From positions 291,655 through 355,654 of the forward strand of contig NZ_KE384309.1 of the NCBI RefSeq assembly GCF_000425125.1: a DNA stretch of 64,000 nucleotides. Reading direction: 5' to 3'. The notes below the pieces were generated by a model. That model searched no databases. It was not told the DNA's origin and worked only from the letters and a program-made list of their open reading frames with translations. Source of the stretch: Paenibacillus taiwanensis DSM 18679 (GTDB lineage Bacteria > Bacillota > Bacilli > Paenibacillales > Paenibacillaceae). Positions within the stretch are counted from its first letter, which is position 1. Each line of letters opens with the position of its first letter. Both the position numbers and the translations under genes were made by a program. Below are positions 43,009 to 52,474 of the stretch, in pieces.

Positions 43009-43458
43009 ATGGAGCGGTTCGATATCCTTATTAAGTGGATCTTGGCGGCTGTATCCAGCACGATAGCTTATTTGTTTGGCGAGACGTCATCCGTCATTGG
43101 TGTACTGGCAGCACTTGCATGCATTGATTATGTATCAGGAGTAGCGGCCGCAGCATTTGCAGGGAAACTGGTGAGTCGAACGGGATTAATAGGAATAGCC
43201 AGAAAAGCGTACATGTTTGCTATGGTATCGGTCGGTCATCTGGTAGACAGTATTTTGGGCGATGCCCATATGTTCAGGGAGATGATCGCCTTTTTTTACA
43301 TCGCAAACGAACTGCTATCTATCGTTGAAAATGGAGGCAGCATGGGCGCACCCATCCCACCCGCGATTAGACAAGCCATCGCCATTTTACAGGGAAAGGG
43401 CGACAATCCTCGCAACCTTCTACGTAATAAGCCACAGCATAAACGAAGAAATAAATAA
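43009..43458 (+). CDS. Phage holin family protein
   Basis: ATG 43009 has AAGGAGG upstream; the frame opens earlier but with no site. The 149-residue protein has three or four hydrophobic segments (about residues 6-26, 32-50, 67-87, 88-105) and a basic, Arg/Lys-rich C-terminus, as in the phage_holin_4 family. Holins form membrane holes for lysis and release. No endolysin lies nearby, so lysis may need a host autolysin or a gene elsewhere. Confidence 0.85.
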   Translation: MERFDILIKWILAAVSSTIAYLFGETSSVIGVLAALACIDYVSGVAAAAFAGKLVSRTGLIGIARKAYMFAMVSVGHLVDSILGDAHMFREMIAFFYIANELLSIVENGGSMGAPIPPAIRQAIAILQGKGDNPRNLLRNKPQHKRRNK

Positions 43459-43475
43459 AATCCTAAACAACCCTC

Positions 43476-43504
43476 TTGAATAAGAACGTATGTTCCTATA
43501 TAAT
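43476..43504 (+). promoter_or_regulatory. LexA-controlled sigma-A promoter before the ArpU-type gene
   Basis: TTGAAT (43476-43481), a 17-base spacer and a perfect TATAAT (43499-43504) form a strong promoter. A full SOS box, GAACGTATGTTC, lies in the spacer at 43484-43495, so LexA would block RNA polymerase and DNA damage would free it. Confidence 0.88.
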
Positions 43505-43544
43505 AAGAACAGGGCCACTATCATGACTTACTTCTCCTCATTTG

Positions 43545-43566
43545 CAGCCTCTCGTCCGAGGGGCTG
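43545..43566 (+). other. Hairpin in the leader of the ArpU-type gene
   Basis: CAGCCTCTC, loop GTCC and GAGGGGCTG form a nine-pair stem with one wobble, followed by a T-rich but broken tract (TTTCTTCTT). It is about 110 bases before the ATG. It may act as a weak terminator or attenuator of the SOS transcript. Confidence 0.5.
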
Positions 43567-43675
43567 ACTGTTTCTTCTTATTCAGGAGAGAGGTTAGGTA
43601 TGACCTACTCTGCTCCAAGATCCAGCAAATCAATCTAACTACGGACATTACAGAAGTGAACAAGGCGGTGTTTTG

Positions 43676-44128
43676 ATGCTATGTGACGTATTTTTTGACC
43701 TTCCAGAGATGGACAAAGAAGCCACACGTAGAAATGTTGAAGCGGTATTTGAGAAGTATCGCATGTACAAGCAGATCGGTTACGAAGTAAGGGAAACCAG
43801 ACTTACATCTTCTTATACTGCGCGAGTGCATGGAGAGACGAACCGTATCTCTGATCAGACGGGAGATATTGCTGCGGATAACGTTGATATACCGGAGAAG
43901 ATGCGTGCTTATTGCGAACGTGTTGAGAAGGCTGTATCAAGGCTTCCGGAGAAGGAACGCCAATTGATTACAGATCGATACTTGAAGGATGACGATGTGT
44001 ATGATTATCAGGTGTACAACTTCACCTTTGATCCTCCGCTAACGGAATATAGTTACTACAAGTTAAAGTGGAGGGCTGTATCTAAGCTAGCGATTTCACT
44101 TAATGTGCAGGTATTTGTCGTTACATAA
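43676..44128 (+). CDS. ArpU-family phage packaging/lysis transcriptional regulator
   Basis: ATG 43676 has AAGGCGG upstream; TTG 43673 is an alternative. The 150-residue protein fits the ArpU family: an acidic N-terminal half and a helix-rich C-terminal half with a sigma-like YSYYKLKWRAVSKLA at the end, like sigma-70 region 4. Such proteins activate late genes of phages and defective phages. It lies right behind the LexA-type promoter, so DNA damage should induce it and it may then turn on the tail operon. The target promoter is not identified. Confidence 0.85.
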   Translation: MLCDVFFDLPEMDKEATRRNVEAVFEKYRMYKQIGYEVRETRLTSSYTARVHGETNRISDQTGDIAADNVDIPEKMRAYCERVEKAVSRLPEKERQLITDRYLKDDDVYDYQVYNFTFDPPLTEYSYYKLKWRAVSKLAISLNVQVFVVT

Positions 44129-44602
44129 TACGCTCGTGCAACTTATAGAATAACGCGTCCGCACAGACCGGCTTCATATGAACCGTCCGGTCTTGTGCAG
44201 CATCGCTCATTACCCTCTTGATTATTCCCACTTAAAGGAAGTATCCTCCGATTGTTAGATGATGAAGTGCTTCATCTTAAGCGCTGCTTAATTGAATGGA
44301 TGTATTTGATAACCAACTATATGTTGTAGTCGTTCCTCTCTAAGGATAAATATCCCCAATATTCAGAAATACGATGCTCCATATGGTGAGGGCAGCATAG
44401 GTGCACCGGTTCCCATTTCCATACTCAGTCAGCGCCATCAAGCCGATAGGATCGTAAGGCACAGAGAATACGATAGAATGGCTCATAAGTGGGCATTATT
44501 AGCCCTTAGCTGTCTCATATGGGTGCTCAACCTTGTTGTTTCGTACTTTTACCTGTGACATAATGATGAAACGTCTAGGTAGAAGTGGAAGGGTGATTTA
44601 TC
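44129..44602 (+). other. 474-base gap between the ArpU-type gene and the NCS2 transporter gene
   Basis: I see no protein gene. GCACAGACCGG/CCGGTCTTGTGC (44161-44198, one bulge) is a hairpin without a T-run that may end the tail locus. GATGAAG-TG-CTTCATC (44261-44276) is another dyad, and GGGC/GCCC (44490-44505) a third. No known riboswitch consensus is visible. The transporter ATG has AAGGGTG upstream. Confidence 0.45.
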
Positions 44603-45967
44603 ATGGAACGGCAAGGAACCTTGAAGACGGCGCTCGCCGGTATTCAATGGTTATTTTTTATGTTTGCGAATACAATTGTGATCCCGCTGACCATCGGCCA
44701 TGCATTTGAGCTAGGTGCGGGTGATGTAGCATTAATGATGCAGCGATCATTTATCTTAACAGGCGCCGCTTGTTTGATGCAGGTGTTATGGGGGCATAAA
44801 TGGGTGCTAATGGAAGGACAAGCCGGCTTATGGTGGGGCGTTATTATCAGCTTGTGTGCCTCTGCACCCACAATGGGCATCACACTGCCTGAGTTAGGGG
44901 CTAGCTTGGCTGTAGGGATCGTACTGGCGGGTATCACGATCATATTGCTTGGGCTGCTTGGTGTGGCTGATAAATTAAGACCTTGGTTTAACCCGAATGT
45001 TATGTTTGTTATTTTGCTCCTTATTGGCTCGCAGCTTATGATTATTTTTTCGAAAGGGATGCTTGGGCTAAACGACAGTACAGAAATATCCCCTAATATT
45101 GCACTGCTTAGTTTTGCGATTATCGTATTTTTGTTGTTGTTTAATTTATTTGGACCGAAGAAGCTGCGTAACTTCTCGGTTTTAATTGGGATTATAGTAG
45201 GGTGGATTGCATATGCCTTACTATTTGATGCACGTGTACAGCCGATGGAAGATGGCGGCAGCCTATGGAAGCTGTTCACGTGGGGAAGCCCGACGGAACA
45301 TAGCCTTAACTTAGGTGTTATTGGAGTCGCTTATGTGACAGGTCTGTTGAACATGGCCAATTCGATGGCTACTTTAAAAGGTGCGGCTGTCATTTATCGT
45401 ACAGAAGCGACCCCACGACAATATAGTGGAGCTTTTGTTGTTACTGGTATTATGCATATGCTGGCAGGCTTGTTTGGTGTTGTTCCGTATTCCACGTTTG
45501 CGTCTTCAATTGGATTTTTGCAAGCGTCACGAATCTTAAATCGACTTCCATATCTTATTGGTGCGATCATGATGATGGTGTTTGGCTTTGTACCGCAGTT
45601 AGCAGAAATGTTCTCTGCGTTACCGCTCACCGTCGGCAATGCGGTACTGTTTGTTGCTTATTTAAGTATGCTGGGCGCATCACTTAAACAACTAGAGGGG
45701 ATATCGTTTACGAGCCGTTCGATTTACCGTGTAGCACTCCCGCTCTTTATCGGATTGGCGTGGATGACGTTTCCAAACACCGTATGGGTCCAATTTCCGG
45801 CGCTCATTCGTCCGTTGATTTCAAATGGTTTGCTGCTCGGCATGATGATTACGTTAATATTTGATCGAATCGTGCCGTGGGATCGCATTGAAGAGCAGGA
45901 TCGCGCAGATGGCAAGCAGTCTGCGCAAGCTGCTGCTCCCGCTGCTGAAAATCAGGTAAGTGCGTAA
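44603..45967 (+). CDS. NCS2-family nucleobase permease (uracil/xanthine type)
   Basis: The 454-residue protein has about twelve or more hydrophobic segments and the NCS2 pattern, such as MEGQAGLWWGV in helix 3, NMANSMATLKG near 248, and STFASSIGFL near 298. It should carry a nucleobase into the cell with a cation. Its length and motif fit the YbbY/UraA/PbuX group, but the substrate (uracil, xanthine or other) is not settled. It ends at a bidirectional terminator shared with the convergent CNNM-type gene. The C-terminal tail is Ala-rich. Confidence 0.88.
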   Translation: MERQGTLKTALAGIQWLFFMFANTIVIPLTIGHAFELGAGDVALMMQRSFILTGAACLMQVLWGHKWVLMEGQAGLWWGVIISLCASAPTMGITLPELGASLAVGIVLAGITIILLGLLGVADKLRPWFNPNVMFVILLLIGSQLMIIFSKGMLGLNDSTEISPNIALLSFAIIVFLLLFNLFGPKKLRNFSVLIGIIVGWIAYALLFDARVQPMEDGGSLWKLFTWGSPTEHSLNLGVIGVAYVTGLLNMANSMATLKGAAVIYRTEATPRQYSGAFVVTGIMHMLAGLFGVVPYSTFASSIGFLQASRILNRLPYLIGAIMMMVFGFVPQLAEMFSALPLTVGNAVLFVAYLSMLGASLKQLEGISFTSRSIYRVALPLFIGLAWMTFPNTVWVQFPALIRPLISNGLLLGMMITLIFDRIVPWDRIEEQDRADGKQSAQAAAPAAENQVSA

Positions 45968-45983
45968 CAGGCAGCCTTAATAT

Positions 45984-46044
45984 AAAGCCAGAGTGAGTAG
46001 AATTCCCTTACAGTGGTGTAGGGTACTCGTTCTGGCTTTTCTTA
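45984..46044. terminator. Bidirectional terminator between the permease and the CNNM-type gene
   Basis: AAAGCCAGA (45984-45992) pairs with TCTGGCTTT (46031-46039) and GAGTA with TACTC inside; T-runs follow on both strands. It serves both convergent genes. Confidence 0.9.
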
Positions 46045-47358
46045 TTTTGAATCCATAGAGCTTGTAGCATCAAGCTCCGTTAATTTCAGTTCGATCACTT
46101 TAATGCGATGACGGTCTTTTTGTTTGACAGTAAACTGCATGCCTTCATATGTATAGGATTGACCAACCCGAAGTTCCGGATTTCGGCTATAGAGCCACCC
46201 GCCAATCGTATCCGCATCCTCACTCTCCAGATGCAAACCCACCATATGGTTCACATGAGATAGTGGTGTTCGCCCTTCAATCAAGTAATGACCTTCGTGC
46301 AGAGTCGCAATCTCACGCACTTCTTCATCATCAAATTCGTCTCGAATTTCTCCGACAATTTCCTCCAAAATATCCTCGATGGTGATTAAACCTGCTGTCC
46401 CACCGTATTCATCCAATAAAATTGCCATATGAATATGCTCCTGCTGCATTCGCCTTAGCACAGATTTAATAGGTATAGATTCCGGTAAACTAATAATCGG
46501 TCGTATTAACCGCTGAAATGGGTAATCCAGATCATGATCGGCTTCCAAAAACAATTGCTTCGTATTTACGAGCCCTATAATATGGTCCTTGTTTCGATCT
46601 GCGACAGGGAAACGGGTATATTGCTCGCGTTTAATGACACGGACATTTTCCTGCATCGATTTATTTTTATAAAGGCATACCATATCTGTACGCGGAATCA
46701 TAATTTCTTTTGCTGACAGATCGTCAAAATTAAAAATGCGATTGACGTATCCAAACTCCGTCTTGGTAATCGTTCCGCGTTCCAGACTTTGAGACAGAAT
46801 AATCCGAATTTCCTCCTCAGAATGGGCAGCCTCATGATCAGTAGTTGATTTGTATCCGACCAAGCGTACAATAACGTTAGCCGAACTGTTTAACACCCAA
46901 ATAAACGGATACATTACTCGATAAAACCATATAATTGGTTTAGCAAATTTCAGGACAAGCATTTCCGCTTCATATAATGCAATCGTTTTTGGCGCCAGCT
47001 CGCCTAATACAACCGATATGTAGGTAACGAGTGTAAATCCAGCAGCAAACGAAATAACTCTGGATACAGGGCCAGGTATGCCAATGGAGTCCAGCAACGG
47101 CTGCAACAATCGTACGAAAGTGGGCTCTCCAAGCCAGCCTAAGCCTAGCGCAGCAATGGTAATGCCAAGTTGACAGGCAGATAAATAACTGTTCATCTGA
47201 GTCACAATTTTCTGAACTTCCAGCGCATGAGGCACTCCTTCCAGCACCAACTGATCCACGCGAGATGAACGCATTTTGACGATCGAAAATTCTGTCGCCA
47301 CAAAGAAGGCAGTAAGTGCGATCAGTAAAAATACGAGCAAGATGTTCCAAAGCAACAA
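46042..47358 (-). CDS. CNNM/CorC-type membrane protein (hemolysin-like, DUF21-CBS-CorC)
   Basis: The 438-residue protein begins with a DUF21/CNNM membrane domain (about 1-190, four hydrophobic segments), a paired CBS domain (about 205-330, with IMIPRTDMVCLYKNKSMQEN) and a C-terminal CorC_HlyC domain (about 345-430, ending HRIKVIELKL). CNNM proteins bind ATP/Mg2+ through CBS domains and are linked to Mg2+ export. The common label hemolysin is historical and does not show toxin activity. Confidence 0.9.
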   Translation of the reverse strand: MLLWNILLVFLLIALTAFFVATEFSIVKMRSSRVDQLVLEGVPHALEVQKIVTQMNSYLSACQLGITIAALGLGWLGEPTFVRLLQPLLDSIGIPGPVSRVISFAAGFTLVTYISVVLGELAPKTIALYEAEMLVLKFAKPIIWFYRVMYPFIWVLNSSANVIVRLVGYKSTTDHEAAHSEEEIRIILSQSLERGTITKTEFGYVNRIFNFDDLSAKEIMIPRTDMVCLYKNKSMQENVRVIKREQYTRFPVADRNKDHIIGLVNTKQLFLEADHDLDYPFQRLIRPIISLPESIPIKSVLRRMQQEHIHMAILLDEYGGTAGLITIEDILEEIVGEIRDEFDDEEVREIATLHEGHYLIEGRTPLSHVNHMVGLHLESEDADTIGGWLYSRNPELRVGQSYTYEGMQFTVKQKDRHRIKVIELKLTELDATSSMDSK

Positions 47359-47567
47359 TGTTCACCTCCTACCTTAAATTGATGCAGGAAGAAGGAGAGT
47401 CTGACGAATTATCGTATCTGCTTATTCCAGCTCTCTTAGAGTGCTCCATCACGGGCTGCCATTATTCGTTATTATGGGCTCAAAGGTTAACAAATGCGAT
47501 TGCAACCGTTAGAATAGAAGGCGTACACCTACATAGAGACTAAACCATATAGGAGGATGAGCCAAAT

Positions 47568-48323
47568 ATGCCGGCATGGTATGAACAAAGTTTCGGTGAA
47601 GACTATTTGCTTGTGTACAAGCATCGAGACATGCAAGGGGCGGCAGAAGAGGTGCACCGTATGGTGAATTGGCTGCAACTTCCACAAGGGGCGCATATTT
47701 TTGATCTGTGCTGCGGCATGGGTAGACATTCTGTAGCTCTGGCGGAAGCCGGATACCAAGTGACGGGAATGGATCTGTCTGAAGTGCTGCTAAGAGAGGC
47801 ACGGATTCATGACGGGACAGGCTCAGTTACGTTTGTACGGGGAGATATGAGACGAGTGCCCTTAGAGGGCCCGTTTGACGCTGTTGTGAACTTATTTACG
47901 TCGTTTGGTTACTTTGAAGAGGACGCAGACAATGCACAGGTTATCCATGAAATTGCACGTGTATTGCGAACCGGGTGTCCTTTTATCATTGATTTTCTGA
48001 ATGCAGCCTACGTGGAACAACATTTGGTGCGCCAATCCGAGCGCATAGACGCGAACACACTTATTCAAGAGACCCGCAAGATTGAAGATGGATATGTCAA
48101 AAAGAACATTACATTAACGTCGATTACGCAGCATAACCAACAGTCCTTAGAGGAGAACACGCGTCATTATGAAGAGCGTGTGAAGCTGTACGGATTGCCC
48201 GCATTCAGGCGTATGATCGCCGATGCAGGTCTGGTTTTGGACCATGTGTACGGTGACTATGATGGTTCAGAATATGATGCCGAGCGATCTACCCGGCTTA
48301 TTCTGGTCGGACGTAAATTATAA
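47568..48323 (+). CDS. Class I SAM-dependent methyltransferase
   Basis: The ATG has AGGAGGATG 11-17 bases upstream. The 251-residue protein has motif I DLCCGMGRHSVAL at about residues 44-56, the acidic ribose-binding MDLS at about 66-69, and a FDAVVNLFTSFGYF segment. It should transfer a methyl group from S-adenosylmethionine, but the acceptor is unknown. It lies upstream of the MBL-fold gene on the same strand with a 94-base gap. Confidence 0.88.
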   Translation: MPAWYEQSFGEDYLLVYKHRDMQGAAEEVHRMVNWLQLPQGAHIFDLCCGMGRHSVALAEAGYQVTGMDLSEVLLREARIHDGTGSVTFVRGDMRRVPLEGPFDAVVNLFTSFGYFEEDADNAQVIHEIARVLRTGCPFIIDFLNAAYVEQHLVRQSERIDANTLIQETRKIEDGYVKKNITLTSITQHNQQSLEENTRHYEERVKLYGLPAFRRMIADAGLVLDHVYGDYDGSEYDAERSTRLILVGRKL

Positions 48324-48417
48324 GGCACACGTTATATCTGGTATTTGCTATTAAGCACATTAGCATCTGGCTCAGACTGGAGATCCATAAACGTTCACAT
48401 GAGATGGAGGCACTGAA

Positions 48418-49506
48418 ATGTCGGAGTCGAAGCTTGTAGAGGAACTCACAAAGCAAGATTATACAAGCCAAACGTGGGCAGAAGGCGAAACTTGGTCGAT
48501 TACGGTCTGGAACGAGGATGGATTAAACGATGCCAGCGCTATATATCAAATTCGTATACCGCTGCCGTTTTCGCTGCGCTGGGTAAACGCTTATGCGATC
48601 TATGATCAAAAAGAGGGATGGACGTTGGTGGACCCTGGTTTGCGTACAGCCGCAGCTGAATTGGCTTGGGTGCAGATTATTGAACATATGAATTTGACGC
48701 AAGGGAAAGTGGCGAGTATTGTACTTACTCACTACCATCCGGACCATCTCGGATTAGCAGGTTGGTTGCAGCAGCGGTTTCAGGTTCCGGTATTGATGTC
48801 GGAGATCGGTTGGAAGCATGCCCAGATGTTATGGGGGGCAGGGCAGACGATGACTGCAAAGATGCAGCACATATTGCAGCAGCACGGCGTATCCAGACAA
48901 GTAAGCGATCTAGTTGGTAAACATATGGACAGCTTTATTCCGCTCGTTTCCCCGCTTCCTCAGGTCACTTTGGTGAGCGATGGTGAAATGGTTTGTTTTG
49001 GTGGTCGGGAGTGGCAAGTGATCGAGACACACGGGCATGCACCGGGCCATTTGAGCTATTACAATGAGCAGTATCGGGTTTTACTTGCTGGAGATCATAT
49101 TCTACCTCAAATTTCTCCTAACGTCAGCTACATGCCAGGAAGTGATCCTGAGCCGCTGCATCATTTCTTGCTCGGGTTAGAACGATTGGCGCAGCTTGAT
49201 GCTGTACTCGTACTACCTGGTCATAGACATCCATTTGTTTACTTTCATAGCCGAATTGAGGACCTTCTTGAGCATCACGAGCAGCGCCTGATGGAGCTGC
49301 GAGCGCTGCTCGTAACCGAACAGACCGCCCAAGAACTTTGTGCTCACCTATTCGGGTCAACGGATCGACTTACTATCCACCAGTTTCGTTTTGCGATGGG
49401 TGAGACGTTAGCTCACTTAATGGAATTGCGACGACGCAAACAAGTGACTACTCGTCAAGTGGACAAAGTTATAGTGTGGAAAGCAACAGCCCCCGAATCC
49501 GATTAG
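48418..49506 (+). CDS. MBL-fold metallo-hydrolase
   Basis: The 362-residue protein has the metallo-beta-lactamase fold motif THYHPDHLGLAG, giving the HxHxDH metal set at about residues 104-109, then a later ETHGHAPGHLSYY and AGDHILPQ. The substrate is unknown; the C-terminal extension is mostly helical, as in family members that hydrolyse acyl or glutathione thioesters. The ATG has GGAGGCACTG upstream. It is followed by a terminator, and the minus-strand chemoreceptor gene begins to converge. Confidence 0.88.
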   Translation: MSESKLVEELTKQDYTSQTWAEGETWSITVWNEDGLNDASAIYQIRIPLPFSLRWVNAYAIYDQKEGWTLVDPGLRTAAAELAWVQIIEHMNLTQGKVASIVLTHYHPDHLGLAGWLQQRFQVPVLMSEIGWKHAQMLWGAGQTMTAKMQHILQQHGVSRQVSDLVGKHMDSFIPLVSPLPQVTLVSDGEMVCFGGREWQVIETHGHAPGHLSYYNEQYRVLLAGDHILPQISPNVSYMPGSDPEPLHHFLLGLERLAQLDAVLVLPGHRHPFVYFHSRIEDLLEHHEQRLMELRALLVTEQTAQELCAHLFGSTDRLTIHQFRFAMGETLAHLMELRRRKQVTTRQVDKVIVWKATAPESD

Positions 49507-49526
49507 GATGCAGGGGCTGTTTGTTT
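49486..49526 (+). terminator. Intrinsic terminator of the MBL-fold gene
   Basis: ACAGCCCC (49486-49493) and GGGGCTGT (49513-49520) pair across 19 bases; TTTGTTT follows. The stem overlaps the end of the coding sequence. Confidence 0.85.
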
Positions 49527-49564
49527 ATGTGCTGACCATTTCAAAATGAAATATAAAGGGTCTG

Positions 49565-51592
49565 TTACAATTTAAACTTGTTAATTTCGTCCATCATATG
49601 ACGTGTCATCAAAGTAAGTCCTTCGGCTGTGCCAAGCACTTCCTCAGACGCGGCCGCTGTTTCCTCGGACGTTGCTGCAATTTCTTCAGAAGATGCGGAT
49701 ATTTCTTCCGCAATGGCAGAGCTTGCCTCCACACGGCTCAAAATTTCGTCTTTCTCTTGATTAATGATGATGGCCGCCTGATTTACGGCATCAAGCTGCG
49801 GTGTGATGTACTCCAGCGCTTCAATAATATGCTGGAACGATCCGATTGCTGTGTCTACATCCTGACGTTGCTCTGTTACTGCACTTTGCATCACTTGAGC
49901 CGTATTCAGCATCTCGGCGGCGTCATGGGATACCCCGTGAATGAGCATTGCGATAGCACGTGCCGATTCACGAGATTGCTCCGACAGCTTGCGCACTTCA
50001 TCCGCAACTACGGCAAAGCCTTTGCCTGCTTCCCCTGCACGTGCGGATTCGATAGCCGCATTAAGGGCAAGCAAATTAGTCTGCTCTGCTATCTCATTCA
50101 TCGTATCGGTAATGCGATGAATTTGCTTAAAGTTTTCGTTTGACGTCACGATATTTTGAATAAACGCTTCGAATGCTTGCTGCATATCGTGCACAGAAGT
50201 TTCGAGTTTATTCATATTGGAACGGCTGCCGTCGGCAAGCTGGTGAATCTGTTTGCCGCTCTCATCAATAACAGAGACCGATTGTGACATTTGATCCAGT
50301 CGATGACCATAACTGGATAGTGTATCACTAATGCTGACCAGATCTTCAGTCTGTGAGCCTACACCGCCTGCTACATCTTGAATAGAAGTAGAAACCGTAT
50401 CACATGCGACACACATTTCTTGGGCCGCTTGGCTTAGCTGAATAGAAGCATCATCGATCTCACGGGATTGCTGCTGCACCGTCCCGATCAGCTGTCTTAA
50501 AGACTGCTGCATATTTACGAGCATGCCGCCAAGAGCACCCAGTTCATCGTTACGTTTTAAGATGGCTTCATTAACTTGTGTATTCAGGCGTCCTTTGGAA
50601 ATTGCATTAAAATTACTGCTTATCATACGGAAAGCGCCAGTTAGTCGATTCGAGAATAACAGAACTAATGTAATGCCAAACGCGATAAAAATAAAGGAGC
50701 CTATAACCAAATCCCGCTGCATCTTCGTTACGCCGCTTAGAAGTTCTTCTTCTTTCATATAGATGCCGGCTGCACCACCGGTCAGCGGAATTGGCGAGAA
50801 TCCGACAAGTTTGGTCTCTCCTTCATAAGAATACTTGCCATTACCCGTCTCACCTGCAATCATCCGCTTACTAATCTCTGCTAGTCCTGCCTGTTTAGCA
50901 TCCTGAGCACCGGCTTCAATCAGATTTACACGGTCATAAACCATATCAATCTGTTCATGCGCGACAATAGTAGCTTCTTTATCCACTATGAACACACGGC
51001 CAGTTTCGCCAACTTTCATATCATTGGCGATTCGGCTTAATCGATCAGCCTTATGCTCCATCCAAATGACGCCGTTAACAGCCCCATCGTGATACAGCGG
51101 TACCGCAAACACAATAATAAGGGTTTTGTTGTCTACCTGTGAGATTAACACGTCCGAAGTTGCCGGGCTTCCGGTTTTGGCGGTCATAAAATAATTTCGC
51201 TGTGCGATGCTTGAGCCAACCTCTGTTCCAAACAGATTAAGACCGCTTTGGTCAGCGATCCCCCAGCCATTAGCCTCTTCCAAGTGGAAATGGTGCTCCA
51301 ATTGCTTTAAAAGTGGTTTGGACACTCCTTGCTTAAACTCGCTTACCCCGTTCATGCCACTCATCGTAATGAGAAAGCTCAGCTTGTTGTTTAATGCATC
51401 GTTATAACGCATAGCCGATTGTTTGGCGAGTTGGGGAAGCATCGCTTCTGCTGACAACTCCAGTTCTTTCTTCGCTTCAAGGTAAGAGGTGGCTGTCAAA
51501 CCGATACATAATACGATCAGCAGCCCTCCAAACGTAAATATAAGTTGCTTTTTCAAAGAATTTAATTTAAACCACTTACTTAACTTATCCAA
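49565..51592 (-). CDS. Methyl-accepting chemotaxis protein
   Basis: The 675-residue chemoreceptor has an N-terminal membrane helix (about 17-38), an extracellular sensor of dCache type (about 45-285), a second membrane helix (about 296-316), a HAMP domain (about 317-370) and a cytoplasmic signalling coiled coil. The hairpin tip is typical, with [20 protein letters not shown] near 530. It should sense a small ligand outside and control the CheA kinase. The ligand is not known. Upstream lies an AT-rich 160-base region and a terminator. Confidence 0.93.
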   Translation of the reverse strand: MDKLSKWFKLNSLKKQLIFTFGGLLIVLCIGLTATSYLEAKKELELSAEAMLPQLAKQSAMRYNDALNNKLSFLITMSGMNGVSEFKQGVSKPLLKQLEHHFHLEEANGWGIADQSGLNLFGTEVGSSIAQRNYFMTAKTGSPATSDVLISQVDNKTLIIVFAVPLYHDGAVNGVIWMEHKADRLSRIANDMKVGETGRVFIVDKEATIVAHEQIDMVYDRVNLIEAGAQDAKQAGLAEISKRMIAGETGNGKYSYEGETKLVGFSPIPLTGGAAGIYMKEEELLSGVTKMQRDLVIGSFIFIAFGITLVLLFSNRLTGAFRMISSNFNAISKGRLNTQVNEAILKRNDELGALGGMLVNMQQSLRQLIGTVQQQSREIDDASIQLSQAAQEMCVACDTVSTSIQDVAGGVGSQTEDLVSISDTLSSYGHRLDQMSQSVSVIDESGKQIHQLADGSRSNMNKLETSVHDMQQAFEAFIQNIVTSNENFKQIHRITDTMNEIAEQTNLLALNAAIESARAGEAGKGFAVVADEVRKLSEQSRESARAIAMLIHGVSHDAAEMLNTAQVMQSAVTEQRQDVDTAIGSFQHIIEALEYITPQLDAVNQAAIIINQEKDEILSRVEASSAIAEEISASSEEIAATSEETAAASEEVLGTAEGLTLMTRHMMDEINKFKL

Positions 51593-51751
51593 TCTGTAAA
51601 CTCCTTCCGAAAATGATGTTGCTAGTGTTGACTGTTTGCCTACAGCCCCGTCGTATTCATATCGTAATAATGCTGCTAATTATGAATGATATATTTATGA
51701 CATAATTGGTTGTATTTTCATTTATAAATATGTTCATACATACACAAAAAT

Positions 51752-51801
51752 AAATAACGAACCTGATAATGCTTACTGAGCATTACACAGATTCGTTATT
51801 T
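51752..51801 (-). terminator. Terminator of the PgpA/YutG-type gene
   Basis: AAATAACGAA (51752-51761) pairs with TTCGTTATTT (51792-51801), with an inner AATGC/GCATT pairing, and is flanked by T-runs on the minus strand. It separates the PgpA/YutG-type gene from the chemoreceptor promoter. Confidence 0.85.
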
Positions 51802-51835
51802 GAAGGCTGTATAAGTGTTACATGTACTTTAGACG

Positions 51836-52474
51836 CTAATTGATCACTTCATCTGTTTCGGCTTGTTGAAGTGCACGCATCTTCACCATATCCTCTTCTC
51901 GTTCGGCTTGCTTGCGGTGTGCAATTCGACTGCTGGCAGCAGCTGCGATGGCACCAACAATATCATCTAAGAAAGTATGTATTTCACCGCTATTCTTATC
52001 GTTTAGACGCTCAAGTATGCCGGGCTTCATCTTGTCTACGTAGCCGAAATTAGTAAAACCAATACTTCCGTATACGTTAACGATTGACAAGGCAACGATT
52101 TCATCGACGCCATATAAGCCTTCATCGTTTTCAACCATTTCCTGCAAGGTTGGAATTAGTTTGCCTTCCTCAGCCAGTACATCCAATTGAATGCCTGTCA
52201 AAATGGCATTTTGCACTTCGCGTTTCAACAACACTTGCTCCACGCTATATTTGCAATAATCGAGTGTCAGCTCAGGGAAATATTTGTGCTGTAAGAACAG
52301 AACCAATTCGGCAATTTGATCCGTTGTGACCCCGCGTTTTTTTAACCATGCACGTGTTTCGGCTTCAACTTTGTCGCTGTTCAGGGTGTAAGGCTTCTTC
52401 TTAATCGCTGCTTTGTCTTTGTTTAACAAATCGTTGGACAAGTTGTGCTTGTCTAGCTTCATTTGCTCACTCAT
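51836..52474 (-). CDS. Phosphatidylglycerophosphatase A family protein (YutG-like)
   Basis: ATG 52474 is chosen for GAGGTGAAATGT just upstream; the frame opens at 52534 but that part is not family-like. The 212-residue protein has the PgpA pattern, with GVTTDQIAELVLFLQHKYFP in the middle and LDDIVGAIAAAASSRIAHRK at the end. PgpA dephosphorylates phosphatidylglycerol phosphate to make phosphatidylglycerol; the Bacillus YutG branch is placed in this family. The N-terminus is charged and unlike the membrane-bound E. coli enzyme. Confidence 0.82.
   Translation of the reverse strand: MSEQMKLDKHNLSNDLLNKDKAAIKKKPYTLNSDKVEAETRAWLKKRGVTTDQIAELVLFLQHKYFPELTLDYCKYSVEQVLLKREVQNAILTGIQLDVLAEEGKLIPTLQEMVENDEGLYGVDEIVALSIVNVYGSIGFTNFGYVDKMKPGILERLNDKNSGEIHTFLDDIVGAIAAAASSRIAHRKQAEREEDMVKMRALQQAETDEVIN

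Larger units (their letters stand above)
27352..44128 (+). mobile_element. PBSX-like contractile tail locus, probable phage-tail-like bacteriocin (tailocin)
   Basis: The span carries a set of tail genes in PBSX order from a terminator-like protein and sheath to fibres, XkdX-like protein, holin and an ArpU-type regulator. I found no terminase, portal, capsid, scaffold, integrase or repressor in it. SOS boxes lie at both ends, so DNA damage probably induces it. A contractile tail without a head is how R-type tailocins look; a decayed prophage is the alternative. The boundaries are taken from the first SOS box and the end of the regulator gene. Confidence 0.75.

Noticed and set aside
27352-44128. 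A complete prophage
   Set aside because: No integrase, repressor, replication, terminase, portal or capsid genes were found in the window.
44380-44602. Purine riboswitch before the NCS2 transporter
   Set aside because: The core sequences of the purine aptamer are not present by eye.
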